Below, piece by piece: positions 34,396 through 46,140 of a stretch of DNA of 64,000 nucleotides. Positions within the stretch are counted from its first letter, which is position 1, and every line of letters begins with the position of its first letter. The translations under genes were made by a program, and so were the position numbers. The stretch lies in contig CM073324.1 in assembly GCA_037043015.1 (NCBI GenBank), positions 2,659,413 to 2,723,412 of the forward strand. Direction: 5' to 3'. This DNA is from Bryum argenteum (lineage: Eukaryota; Streptophyta; Bryopsida; Bryales; Bryaceae). Below the pieces are notes generated by a model that was given only the letters and a program-made list of their open reading frames with translations, did no database searches and was not told where the DNA came from.

Positions 34396-36170
34396 TTTGA
34401 AAATAAATCAAATAATTAACCATTCAATTTTAGTAACAACTAGTTAAATCCCCAAGATGTCAAATGAACCACTTTGGATCGTATACCTAAAATTTGAAGA
34501 GCCATAAATTTTTAAACCAATGTTCAATTTTGACAAATCTGAATCAAGTTAGATTGGCAGAGCCTGGTGTAGATTTTTTTATGTTATTTTTCCTGAAATT
34601 TCAACAAAAGCTCTTGTACCTAAGACTATCTTTAATTGGTGCTTCAAAAGATGACCCTTGGAAGTTTATATTATATTTGAAAGATCATAACATCTTAAGT
34701 TTGGCTCTAAGCAGAAGTTTTGGACATTGTGGAGATTGTTTTTGAATTTTTGGAGGCATCTGAGGGTTGTCATATCTCGTGGGTTAGGGTCATGGGGTGG
34801 GCTCAATGACAGGCCAACTGGACGAGGACGTCCACTGTAACAACCCTAGGCTGCCCAAATTGATAACCTTTTTTGATCACTTTGAAACTTTAAGTAGTAA
34901 TTTGATTATAAACTCATTTCCAATTTTTTTTAAAGCTAATTAAAAGTTAAATTACCTTGTCTTCTCTCAAGACCCAAGGACAAAGTCTCAAAACTTGGAA
35001 TTTGGCTATACAAATTTTACCACGTACAACTTGTATGTATTGCTACACTTACACCAAATTGAAGCCCAAAATACTAAAGATATTAGACCCTTCATTTAAG
35101 CTTCTCGAAAGAAAAAAAAGCCCAAATTGGTCCTCTTCAATCTTTACGGTTAAGTATTGAAGGTCTTGTAAACAGAATTCATGGGGAGTTTTTCTTTAAC
35201 ATGCTCTCAACTAGCAAGTATGTGAAAAGAACTTGTTCAAGCTTGCATACAACTTTCTTGCCCTTAAGAAATACATGTCTACTTTGTAACTAGGGTAGAA
35301 TGGAAAAAGACTTTCTTCACTAATCTAAGAAATTATGCTTCTAAAAATGAAATGACATAATCACTCAAGATGTAGCACACTTTCCCCAATATTAATTAGA
35401 TAATATTACTCTTGATAGTAATATTATCTTTTGAAAGTACTTCTTAAAGTACTTTTGAAATTACTTTTGAAAGAACTTTTGAAAGTACTTAAGAACAAAT
35501 ACTCAAAAGTTTGTGTGTCAATCAATTCACTTAAGATTGTATTTTGATATTTTGAATAATGGAATCTAAAAATCGCAAATCAAGTACTCATGCCATAGTG
35601 GTGACATGCTATTCAGTATAGGGACAATCGGTATTGAGAATGCTATATAGAGATTTAGATCGAAGAATCCTTTGAGTATACACGTTGATTACGCTCACGA
35701 CTTCTCTTCTCCCAGAGCTACTCCTCATTCTTCATGCTTGCAAATTGTTGGTTGTCTTTGCAGATTGGGCTTCGCTACAGCCGGCCCTTTCATCACCGAA
35801 GTGATTCCACTTTTGCAGTTTTGCCCAGGGTGCGATTCCACAACCTGCACTCTAGTTGTCTTCTTTCGCATCTTCTGCCCCTGCGCCAGGGTGGGCCTCC
35901 CTGCTTTTTGCATACCGTCATCTGTTGTTCTCCTGTTGAAGTAGTGCATGTTGTCGCGGAAAGGTTGTAGTTGTGTTAAACAAAACCGATGCCAGTTTTC
36001 ACAAATATGTCATGGAACTCTGAAGACTGGGAAATTACTTCAAACTGTCGATCGCTTTTCTTTAATCACAAGTCTGAATTGTGGTAAATGCTCGCAGGGT
36101 TATTGTTTAAACCTGCAGAGCTTTTGCTTTTTTGTGTGCAGACGCTCGGAGGACTTGTCCACATTCCGAC
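34396..36170. other. Repeat-rich spacer and 5' region of gene X
   Basis: It contains TTAA-family-like pieces (34960-35100 resembles 16640-16700). From 35670 GC rises, and a probable 5'-UTR exon of gene X begins at 36142 after the acceptor TGTGTGCAG|ACGCTC. A segment at 35645-35680 recurs at 50003-50040. No separate gene was supported. Confidence 0.4.
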
Positions 36171-37610
36171 ATGATTGTGCAGAACCCTGTTTTAGTCAAG
36201 GGTAATGACCCGGCCGAGGTCGATTGCAAGGACCTGATGGTCCATGGCAATCCTGTGCAAGGAGGTGCGGTTAAGCCTGTAGTAATTTCATCAGACTCGG
36301 ATATCTACGATTCGAAGATGAAACTCCCCAGGTACCAATCTAACGAACTATATATCGAGGACCTTCATGCTGAAGGTGCCGCTAAGCCGAGGCAGCGATT
36401 CGTCGAATTGCAAAGGGGTTCAAGCTCTCAGGGCAACGAGGTAAGTAAGAGCTCTTCTTAACTCCTCGCACTCTGTTGATACGGCACTGAAGTAAGTCAA
36501 TTGAATAACTCCTCGCACCCTGATAATCCTTTTAATCCTGAATACAGCAGTGGAGTTATTCAATTCCCTCACTAGGTATCAAGTATAAGGAATTTGTGTC
36601 TGATATCAACAGGCAAGGAGGAAATACAAGATTGAGAAAAAGCTGAACGAAATGGAGTTAGGAACTGCCCCAAGCTTCCCAGCTGCCTATGTCCCTGCTC
36701 CAAGCGTTCAAGCTACTTACCCTGCTCCAAGCTCAGAGCCCTGGCCTCCCCAGCCGTGGTCAGCACAAATGTTGAAGACCATGTTAGCCGGTGCCAGCAG
36801 TCAACCGGAGCGAACTGCTGTGAGTGTTGCACTCTAATCTTCTCGCTTATCATGTCCTTAAAAACTTGTCAGGTCCGGTTTTTGAGGGTGCAGTTCTTGC
36901 AAAGTTAGACTGCCTGCCTCTTCTGTATGTAACTCCTCGTGCATGGAACTTGTGTGTTGTGATTCGAACAGATGCTTGGAGCGACTCTGCTTCCACTAGT
37001 CTCCATGCACACCAAGGATTTTGCCTCCGACATAACGAACGAGCTCGTGACGACTCTGTCGTATTCCGACATCGAAGGCATACTAATGATGAACGCTGAG
37101 GCCCTTCATGAGAAAGTTGAAGAGGTGAAGCTTGTGATCATCGACAGGATCAAGAAGCAGCCGCCGTTTCATCCTAGTTCCGCTACTTTTGCAGATGACG
37201 TACCCATCCACATGGGGTACCCCATTGCAGTTCCGCTGATGTCGGAGTTTATGGTGCCACCGAAGTTGCCTGGAATGGCTTTCCAGGGGATCGTGACACT
37301 ACCAGTGTATCCCGAATTACCCCCGAGACCGTACCATTTGCCTCCCTGTGTGCGAGACAAATGCAAGAACCTGTATGGAACTGGTTACTTCGACATAAGT
37401 TCCTGTAGCTTCAGAGTGGGGGTTTCCTGTGCTAGCGATCCAGAGGCTCCAGTGCAACTAAAGGAGGATGATGCCTCCTCTTCCGCAGCTAGTACTGCAC
37501 CACCAACTCCGGAGCCTCAAGCATCTCCAATGGTCTTCAACTTCGACGAGGATGATCTGCTATTCGACACAGATGAGGAAGAGGTGACGAAGAGCGACGA
37601 AAATGTTTGA
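36171..37610 (+). CDS. Gene X, copy 1: unrecognised 371-aa protein, three coding exons
   Basis: Exons 36171-36440, 36613-36819 and 36972-37610; GT-AG, phase 0 throughout. I do not recognise the family. Exon 1 is polar. Exon 2 begins with a basic stretch (ARRKYKIEKKLNEME) and is then Pro/Ser/Ala-rich (PAPSSEPWPPQPWS). Exon 3 starts MLGATLLPLVSMHTKDFASD, has a predicted helical region (IEGILMMNAEALHEKVEEVK), a Pro-rich core with conserved-looking cysteines (PPCVRDKCKNLYGTGYFDI) and a strongly acidic C-terminus (FDEDDLLFDTDEEEV). No membrane segment or signal peptide is seen. The second copy at 47392-48599 preserves exons 2 and 3 in frame with few changes, which supports a real protein. An upstream in-frame ATG at 36132 falls before the exon boundary and is less likely. 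Confidence 0.65.
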
Positions 37611-38509
37611 GCTGGACGGGTATGAGTTTGAGCTCGGTGTGCTGTTATCCCTGTGCGATGGGAACATTCAGCACTGAGTGTTGTAAAGTGTGCACAGGTG
37701 CTCTGTAAATATTGTGCATGCAGGTTGAGGAGGACTCTGGACCCCATTTCTGGTTGATGACACTCTCGAAAACATCTGTGATTCGAGCTTTCTGGTTCTC
37801 ACGTATGTACTCAGGCTTTATATACTGATGTAGTAGACGATGTATTGTTGCTTATCAGTTACTGTTTGTATCAATTTTCATTCATAATTGTAAGCAAGAG
37901 TTTTGTAATCTCATTATTCCTCAGCAGGAAGTTATGTTGCCATCGCTCGATATTAATTTTTTAGCTGACCGTCTAGGCTTTACTTCTTAGCAAGTGAAGA
38001 TGAAGACTGCCATATTTGTGTACTGTGGTCTTCCTCGGTGAACATGGATACAATTGTAAGTTGTGTGGGTGTAAGTACGAGCAGTCTTGGCAGGAAGATG
38101 GGGACTGAGAATCTTGGTACAAGAAAATTTTATTCTGTGAGTGTTGTTAGGCTCAACGTCCAGATCGATCAAAGGGCTCACAAGAGTAAGACAGAAACCA
38201 GATGCACAGTCATTCGAAGGCGTAGTTGTTGAATGGAGGTGCTTTGAACAGTATTGAACTTCATTTGGTTGGTTTGAAATGGTTGACGGCATTCCTAGCT
38301 ACTTGATTATGCGTCATCTGCATTCTACAGAATGCAGTGAGAAGTGTGTCAAAGGATTGTTGTTGTAGAATTTCTTTGTCTAAATTGGCTGTTTAGTTTC
38401 AACAGGAACCTTTTTCTTCCATTACCCTGGCAGTGAACTCTTATTCGTATGAACCTGCTTCGAATGTCGCCCTGCATTTGCTATTTGGTTTCTTCGGTTG
38501 ATTCAACAG
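37611..38509. other. 3' flank of gene X, duplicated at 48600-49430
   Basis: 3' UTR and spacer, matched with indels by the second unit; no gene is supported. The tandem junction lies at its right end. Confidence 0.5.
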
Positions 38510-38596
38510 AATTTCTTGTACACGATGTGTACCTAAAGAGCATGTCCTATGAAATTATAATGTCCCTTCACTGATTTGAGAAGCTTCTGTCACTAG

Positions 38597-40494
38597 GCAG
38601 CAAAGTTTGTGGAGGAGCTGGGTCAAATTATGGGCACGTGCAAGTGCTGATAGAAGCACCAATGAATAGCAACAGCCCCTACTTTGCTAGTGCATGGCAC
38701 CGTGATCCAAGTTTCAAGGTGAGCATCGGTATTGATTTCCTTCAATAAGTCAGTGTAAAGTGCTCAGGGATATACATGAGATACACTGGATTTCTGCAAT
38801 GAAGTACTTTTTGGGTATCAAAAATGTGATTCGTGTGTTAAAACAAGCATTCCAGTTCATACCTTGATGCTGGCATCTGTCCGCTATTCATTGCATTAGT
38901 GGTTGCTTAATGAGACTATGATTGATATTCAGTTACTGTGATAGGACTTGTGCAGGCGTCGAACATTCTCCACTTCAGGTTATTCTTTGCTTTAGAATGG
39001 AGACCAACTGCTTTCACAATTCCGTTTCTGGATGCAGGGTGGATTCATGCTTGATGGAGGCACTGTTCATTTCATTGCTGGCTTGAGAATGGTATATTTT
39101 GTTTTCATCTACACTTCTACAGATAGACGATGTTCGTTCTAAGCAGCCACTTGAAAAAGGTTCAATAGAGAGCAATACCAGATTTTTATCCACTGGTTCT
39201 CTTGCAATGCAGATAATGGGCTGTGAGGTTGCTTAGGTGTCAGCCTGTGTGTCACATGTTGATCGAACTCTACCGCCTCCCGATAATTTGTCGGCTCTGA
39301 TGTAAGTTCTTTCAGCGAAAATCTGACGCATCATTTGAGACTCCTGACATGGGATTGGAATTTTGTGCAAACTGATGCTTACGAGTGGATTCTAACGAAT
39401 CTGCCTCATTGTGATGCTTTTCTGTCTAAGACAATTATAGAATGGAAGTGCTGGAGTTGTCAATATCTGCTATTCTGCATCGACAGGAAAGGTACTAGTT
39501 ATTTCCAATTAGAAGTGCTATTCTGACTTTTCTTTAAACTTGACTGTTTTGTTGATTTTCAGCTGTGACTCATGTTAAGCAATTGTGTAGATGTTCTGGA
39601 GAGTGGTACGTTCCCTCGGCACGGTGGAGGCCGAACGCCTGGTGCAGGATGGACAGCACGGTTACAAGGTAACAAAACTATCCAATCTTCAACTCGATGT
39701 TTCACTTTATGGCCTGTATTGTTCAAACCTCTTCGTCTTTCTTTTCTGTGTAAATTGTTTGAGGTTCATATCGTTTCGAATTTCGTTATACTAGACTGTG
39801 TAGTCCAGTTTTCAGAATGCTTACCCTGTATGCAAGACTCTTTTTGCAGTCGCGAAGGTTTCCGCTGTTATGACAATCAAAAATATATACACCGCTCACT
39901 CTTTTGACTCAAAATGATGTTTCCCCTGTATAATTACCGTTTCTTCGTTTTACAGACTACCTACCAGCCTGTTAAAGGAGAGGTTCAGACCGTCTTCTGC
40001 CCTTTCGCTGGCGTGTATGAGGAGCTCAAGGTCTTCGCCGAGGATGTCGCGAAGTGTGTCTTCCAGGTGATGCATCTGACCACCCAAATGTCGGACTGAA
40101 GTTTAGAGCTCTCACTGGAATAATTAGTCCAAGTATGCAATCACTGTGGGAACCCACATGCTAAGCATTCACGTCAAGACGGGCAGAACTTTTACAATAA
40201 TGTGTTTTACAGAAGGTTTGTTTAGTTCAGTGAGATGCAAGAAATTGAAATATGCAAGCGCTTTTGTAAACATAGTATGGGTTCAAGATTATACTCCAGT
40301 GCTTTCCAGAAGGTCCAGGGTTTAAGGAGATGGTATGTGTGAATTCTGAGTTTCGAAGATTTATTTACAGGGACAGTCGGGAGAAGAAGCTGACAGTGTT
40401 GGAAGCCATGTGAGATGTGGCTGTAATCGAAGCCATGCTCAACTTCAGCGAGAAGAAGGGCATTCTCACTGTTGTTGAAAATTGAGTTTCATAG
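38597..40494 (+). pseudogene. Truncated oxidoreductase pseudogene (copy of exons 6-12)
   Basis: Copy of the oxidoreductase gene starting in the counterpart of intron 5, so the Rossmann-fold exons 1-5 are absent. The exon 6 counterpart has a 2-bp insertion (GGGCACGTG against GGGCGTG) that shifts frame. Exon 8 has TCG changed to TAG (GTTGCTTAGGTG). The exon 12 copy has a deletion after GCTGACA and a TGA replacing CGA. The exon 11 counterpart (39957-40067) is unchanged over most of its length. It cannot encode an enzyme. It arose from the tandem duplication rather than retroposition, since introns are kept. Confidence 0.9.
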
Positions 40495-41151
40495 TGCATT
40501 TTTTGACGGTGATTCATTTCAGGCTCTCACTTGCCACTCGAATCTGATACCAATTTGTAGGTCTTGTGAATAAATCTTACTGGAATCTGGTTTATGAGGA
40601 TACAGTTCTGGAAGCTGCAGGCAAAATGGTTTTTACATGTACATGTACGACCCTGCCCCCTGTCTTCATTCTCATTTTGGCAGAAGGTTGCGAGTTTGAA
40701 ATGATTCTCGTTTGGTCGTGGTTGTAGTAGAACGTGGCTCCTCCCATCAATGATTCGAATAGGCGATGAATGTTATCTGTCAGTCATGCCAATGACACAG
40801 ACGAGCGCGGGGCGATTGTGATGGTGATAGCGATGGCGCACGACTGTATGCATTGCATGATCTCTCCCTTGTTGCACCCGCGTTTGTCTCTATCCATTGC
40901 TGGCTGCAATTGCGCTTGCCGAAGATTCAATCCACGTTTCCATCGCTCTTACAACATTCAGAGATGGCGATGGCGTACGACTGTATGCATGCATGATCCT
41001 CAGCCTTCTGTCAGTTGATTTGCCGCCTCTGCCTTTATTCATCGCTGGCTGTACTCTTGCCGAAGATTCAATGCAAGTCTTCATCAAGCTTAGATTCTCT
41101 TACATTCTCTTCAATTCGCTCGCTGGGCGACTAGCTGTGCATGTTCTGATC

Positions 41152-42049
41152 ATGGCATTGGCGTCTCCTCGCGACGATTCCGGATACTGTACGCTCATCT
41201 CCTCCGCCATCTTCGTCCCCCGCTCCGGCTTCTGGATGTTCCTGCACAAACGCCAAATTCACCAGCACGTCTTCCTCCTCAACCAGGCTCTCTGCCTTTC
41301 CCCATCTGGCCTCGCCTTCCCTCTCCACTCCCTCGCTTTCCGCCTTCCCCCAACCTCCGACTCCGAGCCTACCACCGTCCTCTTTGGCGCTTTCCATCAT
41401 GTCCCCTCCCAGCAGGTACAGTACAATGTCTTAGCACTTACTTGCACAAGCCAGAATCATTCAAACTGATCTTGCGCGCTGATCATCAGACTCACAAACT
41501 CGCCCTGCGCTTCCCCTCTGCCTCGGACCTCTACCACTTCTACGCTTGTCTTCAGGTGCGCGCTTCTTGTCCTGTCTGTCTACTACATCGCTTCACCTCT
41601 ATCACTTTATTCCTTGAACGTCTTATGAACAAATGCTCTCACAGCCAGGAGCTCATTCCAACCCTCGGGGGTATGAATACCGCTCGTTCTTTCCCGTCCC
41701 AGCCCCGGGACCCCCGGCCTGCTCTATTGCTCAGGAAGCAGTAGCTTTGGAGCCTATTACCTTCGTGGCTCCCTCCATCCCTGCCGACTTCCGCATTCAA
41801 GAAGCTCCTGTGTCAAGATCGAGGGAGATTCAAAATGAAACTGACGGCAAGGATCTGCGAGCGTACGTCTCTGTTCCTGCGAGGATATGTCCGAGTAAAA
41901 GAAATTTTCCGAGCATTTCTTCAAGAAGGTTTTGGGAAACCCGCCTTGATGCTGCTGCTCATCTGCATAATGTATTAGTTCTCAAAACAAGCTACAAAAT
42001 CAATCCATCATTTTCACATTGGAGTGGAAATAGTAGTAAGTACTACTAA
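41152..42049 (+). CDS. Second copy of the PH-like unknown gene, 3'-truncated into repeat DNA
   Basis: Exons 41152-41415, 41451-41555 and 41645-42049 parallel those of the copy at 28603. From about 41174 to 41690 the sequence, introns included, is identical by eye to the first copy. In exon 3 it lacks one of the two 36-bp repeats. At about 41963 homology to the first copy stops at the codon for His in DAAAH and passes into R1 repeat sequence. That adds about 30 unrelated residues (LHNVLVLKTSYK...) before a stop at 42049. The first 123 residues could still be made intact. It may be a functional truncated paralog or a pseudogene; the sequence alone does not decide. Confidence 0.5.
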
Positions 42050-43031
42050 ACTAGTTGCAATAGAAAAATCTACCAACTAGTCTAAAGGTGTTCACATTCA
42101 TGTCCAAAACACCCTTATACCGAAACACCCAAATAATTTCTTGGCTCATCGAATAGTCTTACAATGGTAAAAATTGCCAAAAAGCTACAAAGGAAAAAGT
42201 GGTCAAGATTGCTGCCGCGTTCTTCTTTGGCTACACTTGCCACGCGTACAAGGGTCTTCAGAGTGCAAACATTTTCTGAAAGGGAAAGTGAAGAAATAAC
42301 GTAAGATGTGAAATAGAGGAGCCGTATAATGGGCTACTGTCACTTACGGTTCTATTAGGGGGTAGTGGCGTAGTGCCGGAGTGGCTCATCATGGGTACCT
42401 CTTTCTTATTGCTGTAAAGGGCGATATGAATATAACTCCCGATCCGACTAGTCCGAAAAACCTCTTCCACTCCATTACTTACCTTCACAACACACTTTGA
42501 TTAGGTGAGATATCTACCACTGAAAGTCAATTTTATTTGAAATGTATTCCAAAAGTAAAGTTGGAATTCAACCACTGACGAATGATTAAAGGAGATATAG
42601 CTCCTCAAACATCATCTATTTTTTTCACTTTTCTCATTGTAGAAACATCATTGCAATTCTTATACAAGAAGTATGTAAATCAAAAGACTCACAACTGAAA
42701 GAGTTTTTGAAAAAACTAGTGTAAATTTTTTTCATAAAAAATAGTTTTTGATTCAAAGTAAGGGACTCGAATAGTGAAACAAGCCACATGTTTTGAAAAT
42801 CTTGGACAAACCAAGAAAGTAATGAAACGGTCGCAAGAATTCATGTTGTACATTTATAACAATTTATATCAGAATCATGTGGCTCCCACCAAAAGAAATG
42901 AGACTTCATTTGGATCTTAACACAAAAAAATATCATCAAATACGGAGTTTAGATGAAGAAAATATGGCTTTTCAAAGTTTTGAGTTGTCATCCAAAATTA
43001 TCAACTTCAACATCTTGCGCATTAAGGGTTT
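41964..43031. mobile_element. TTAA repeat family R1, copy 3 (5'-truncated)
   Basis: This matches 33460-34283, but the left terminus is missing because of the deletion join at about 41963. The right end reads TTGCGCATTAAGGGTTTA, a degenerate GGGCGTTCAAGGGTTAA. Flanking DNA to 43155 matches that of copy 2. Confidence 0.6.
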
Positions 43032-43155
43032 ACTTAAACGCTCCAAATCCATAGTTTGTTGATTTATTGTGGGCCTTCCTTCCTTCCCTCTTGTTCATGA
43101 TGTTAAGACGATTATGTGTGATTAGTTGATGTTCCATGTTTTGTGTTGTGCACCC

Positions 43156-44566
43156 TTTTGAAAATATTTTTCATTTGTATATTACCAACAAATGTTTGGA
43201 AGTTAGGCTTTGTGTCTTTCGAGGAACCTAATTAAAGTAGTATAGATGATCAATTTTTTTCCAAGAGTTCCATTGTAGGTACCGGTGAACAATGGAGAAA
43301 ATCCTTTGTAGTCATTATTTAAGGGCCATGATATATGATTGAATCTAAATATAAATGTTGAAGTTTGTAATTTGTACCAAATATTTGACACTTCCAACAA
43401 GGGTGACGATGATACAATATATGTGAAATAATATGACAACTTAAGGAATTGTTTAAGAAATTGACAAGCACCAACATTCAACATGGAATAGAAGAGTTCT
43501 TTGTACGAGACAAATGAGTACTTTTGGAGAGGAAAAGTATATTAATCATGAAATAATGTATTTGTGTATAAATATTTGGACATTCGGTGCTGGAGGTTGA
43601 ACCGTAAAAGAAGATAGTAGACCTCAAGAAATTTTTTGTATGACTATATATACCAATAACTGTTCTACATGTAAAATCTTTTCCTCCGTAACTTCTTTTG
43701 TCGTGATAGTTGAATCAATGCTTCCTTGAATTTTTTCTCACTAAGTATAGCCGCTTCGAGTACTGCAACCCCCAAACGACCCCAATTGCCATTTTCTACA
43801 CTTTGAATGAAGGGCAGGAACTTTGAAATGCCATAGCTGGGCAATGGTAAGCTTGTGGTATCACTTTTTGGACACACTAATTAGGTTATTTTTATTGAAA
43901 GCCTCCAAAGTTTGTCTAATTTAGTCATTTTAATCAAGTAAAAAGACCCTAAAATAGAAAATAAAATATCATGCACCTCACTGAAATCAAAGTATATATG
44001 CCTATAGATTTTCTTTTAGATTTTTTATTTTTTTTGGATCCATTCATAGATGAGGGAAAAAGTGTTGAATTTGGGGATTTGCAGGCATTATAGTGCACAA
44101 TGAATTAATTTTTTATTATTAAATAAATTATTTTGTATTCTATACAAGAAGATGTAGGTCATATTCAAAAATCATATTAAAATAAAAATGGTTGATATTC
44201 CATTTGCTTGATTCTATGGATTTTAGGTTATTGGGACATGACTTACTTTTTCAACTAAAAAATCAAATAAAATTACTTCAAAATATTTTTTTTAATTTTT
44301 AATTTTTTTTCTTGATACATTATAAGTATAGACAACTAAAACCACATCTAATGAAGTCTTATTGTATTACAGTTTAATAATGGGTATGCTTGTCACACCA
44401 GCATAGAGTGCAATTGTTCATAGGACAACCTTTTTGGGTACCCCAACCAGACTATCACCCAGCTTCTCAATCCAAATTATGTTTTTGAAGAAATTACGTG
44501 GTTTGTATTGCAAATTAAATCTACTTTGTTAAGCAAAATTTGTAGACTCATATAATGAAGTATGAC
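43156..44566. other. AT-rich spacer, no gene supported
   Basis: Two minus-strand frames (43203-43484 and 43665-43877, the latter ending in a basic KKLRRKRF stretch) have no splice context or recognisable family and are not called. Confidence 0.35.
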
Positions 44567-44570
44567 TTAA

Positions 44571-45547
44571 CCCTTGAACGCCCACGATGTCGAAAAACGA
44601 CATTGTGGATGTACATCCAGAAACTTTGAAGATCCATATCTTCTTCATCCAAGGTCCGTTTTGGATGAAATCACTTGGATTAGGTTCCAAATCAAGTCTA
44701 GTTTGTGTTGTAAAATTTGCAAGCCCATACAATAAAGTATGAATTAATGGAATGCACTTTAGTGAAGACAACTCTTGTTTTTGGGATTCCAAGCATGGGG
44801 CATGTATTACCATTGCAAGTCAATTATGTGAAATTAAAAATAGTTTTTCATGATTTTTTTTTCATAGTCATGATCTTAAGGTGATTCTTAACAACTTTGT
44901 AGTGAGAAGTTATTTGATCCAAATGATTTTGCTATTGGATTTGCAATGATGTTTTGTCAACAAAAAAAGTGAGAAAATGGATGATATTTGAGGAGCTATA
45001 TCTCCCTCATCCACCGTTGGATTTCAACTCAATTTTTTGGAATGGCCTCCAATTAGAGTCTAGTCTAAGTGGTAGAAACCTTAACAAGATCGAAGATGTT
45101 TTGAAGATAAGGCATGAAATTGAATGCAAAGGGTCTAGTTTTGGACTATTTTTCCTTTGTAAAATGTTCGGTAGTTTTTACCATTGCATGGCTTTTATTT
45201 GAGCCAAGAAATTTTTTTGATGAATTTTTTTTGGGTAAAGGACTTATTAAGATGAAGGTGAACATCTTTCTAGTTGGTGATTTTTTCATTGCAATAGGTA
45301 TATTGGTAGCATTTCCACCTCAAAGTGAAAATGATGAAATTTTGCACTTTGTTTTTGATATTAATATGTTATGATCTCCTGATCTATAAGGCCTCATGAC
45401 TCAAATTTTGGTCCACATGATCTTCGATAAGTCTATTACAAGTTTGTACGGTTAAGATCTTAATAGCTTCTCTTGATTTTCATCTAGCTATGACGATTTC
45501 TATGGAAATGTGATTTTCTGCTAAAAATAGGCTCGGGCGTTTAGGGG
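44571..45547. mobile_element. TTAA repeat family R1, complete copy (inverted)
   Basis: The best-preserved member: 977 bp flanked by TTAA (44567-44570 and 45548-45551). The ends read CCCTTGAACGCCC and, as reverse complement, CCCCTAAACGCCC. The body is the reverse complement of the copies at 23146, 33286 and 41964. Only short open frames exist, so it needs a transposase in trans. Confidence 0.75.
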
Positions 45548-45559
45548 TTAATGGAAACC

Positions 45560-46140
45560 ACATAAGTGAAGGTAGCTTTTTTTTTTGAGTTTTCAAGAAT
45601 GAGGCGTGCTCTACTATTGGCCTATTGCTATCTGAAACAATAAACAATAAATATTTCCTGTAAATTTTTGTCCATAATTATGATATTGAGATAATTTCTA
45701 CTAAATTTATAGTTGGAAGAATTTTGATCCAAATACTTGTGGTATTAGATTTGTAATGATGTTCCTACAATAAATGAATGAAGTCGAGAAATGGATGTTA
45801 CTTGAGGAGTTGTATCTCCATCATCCACTATTGGATTTCAACTTTATTTTTTGGGAGTGAATCCATCTAAACTCTAGTCTTAGTAATAGAAATCTTATTA
45901 AGATTAAGATCTTTGGATTATAAGGCCGAGGTTTCACATAGGGTTTAGTTTCGGACTACTTTTTCTTTGTAAATGTTTTGGCACTTCTCAACATTGCTAT
46001 GTTACTCTAAGAGCCAATAAATTGATCAATAATTTGTTTTGGTGCAAGTGAGTAAATGAGATGAAGGTGAACAAGTTTGAGGTTAATGAATATTCCATTC
46101 CAATAAATTTGTTTGTAGAATTTCCACACTAAAGTTTCAT
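45560..46140. mobile_element. TTAA repeat family R1, partial copy
   Basis: Same orientation as 44571-45547 and directly after it. It repeats the internal part (the GAGGAGTTGTATCTCC...TTGGATTTCAACTTTA region) but lacks clear termini. Confidence 0.55.

Larger units (their letters stand above)
25990..38510 (+). repeat. Tandem segmental duplication, unit 1
   Basis: From intron 5 of the oxidoreductase gene to about 38510, gene order and much sequence repeat at 38510-49430. Matching anchors: 26020-27963 with 38560-40494, 28603-29443 with 41152-41963, 33460-34395 with 41964-43155, 36400-38500 with 47470-49430. The head-to-tail join lies near 38505-38520. Confidence 0.88.
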
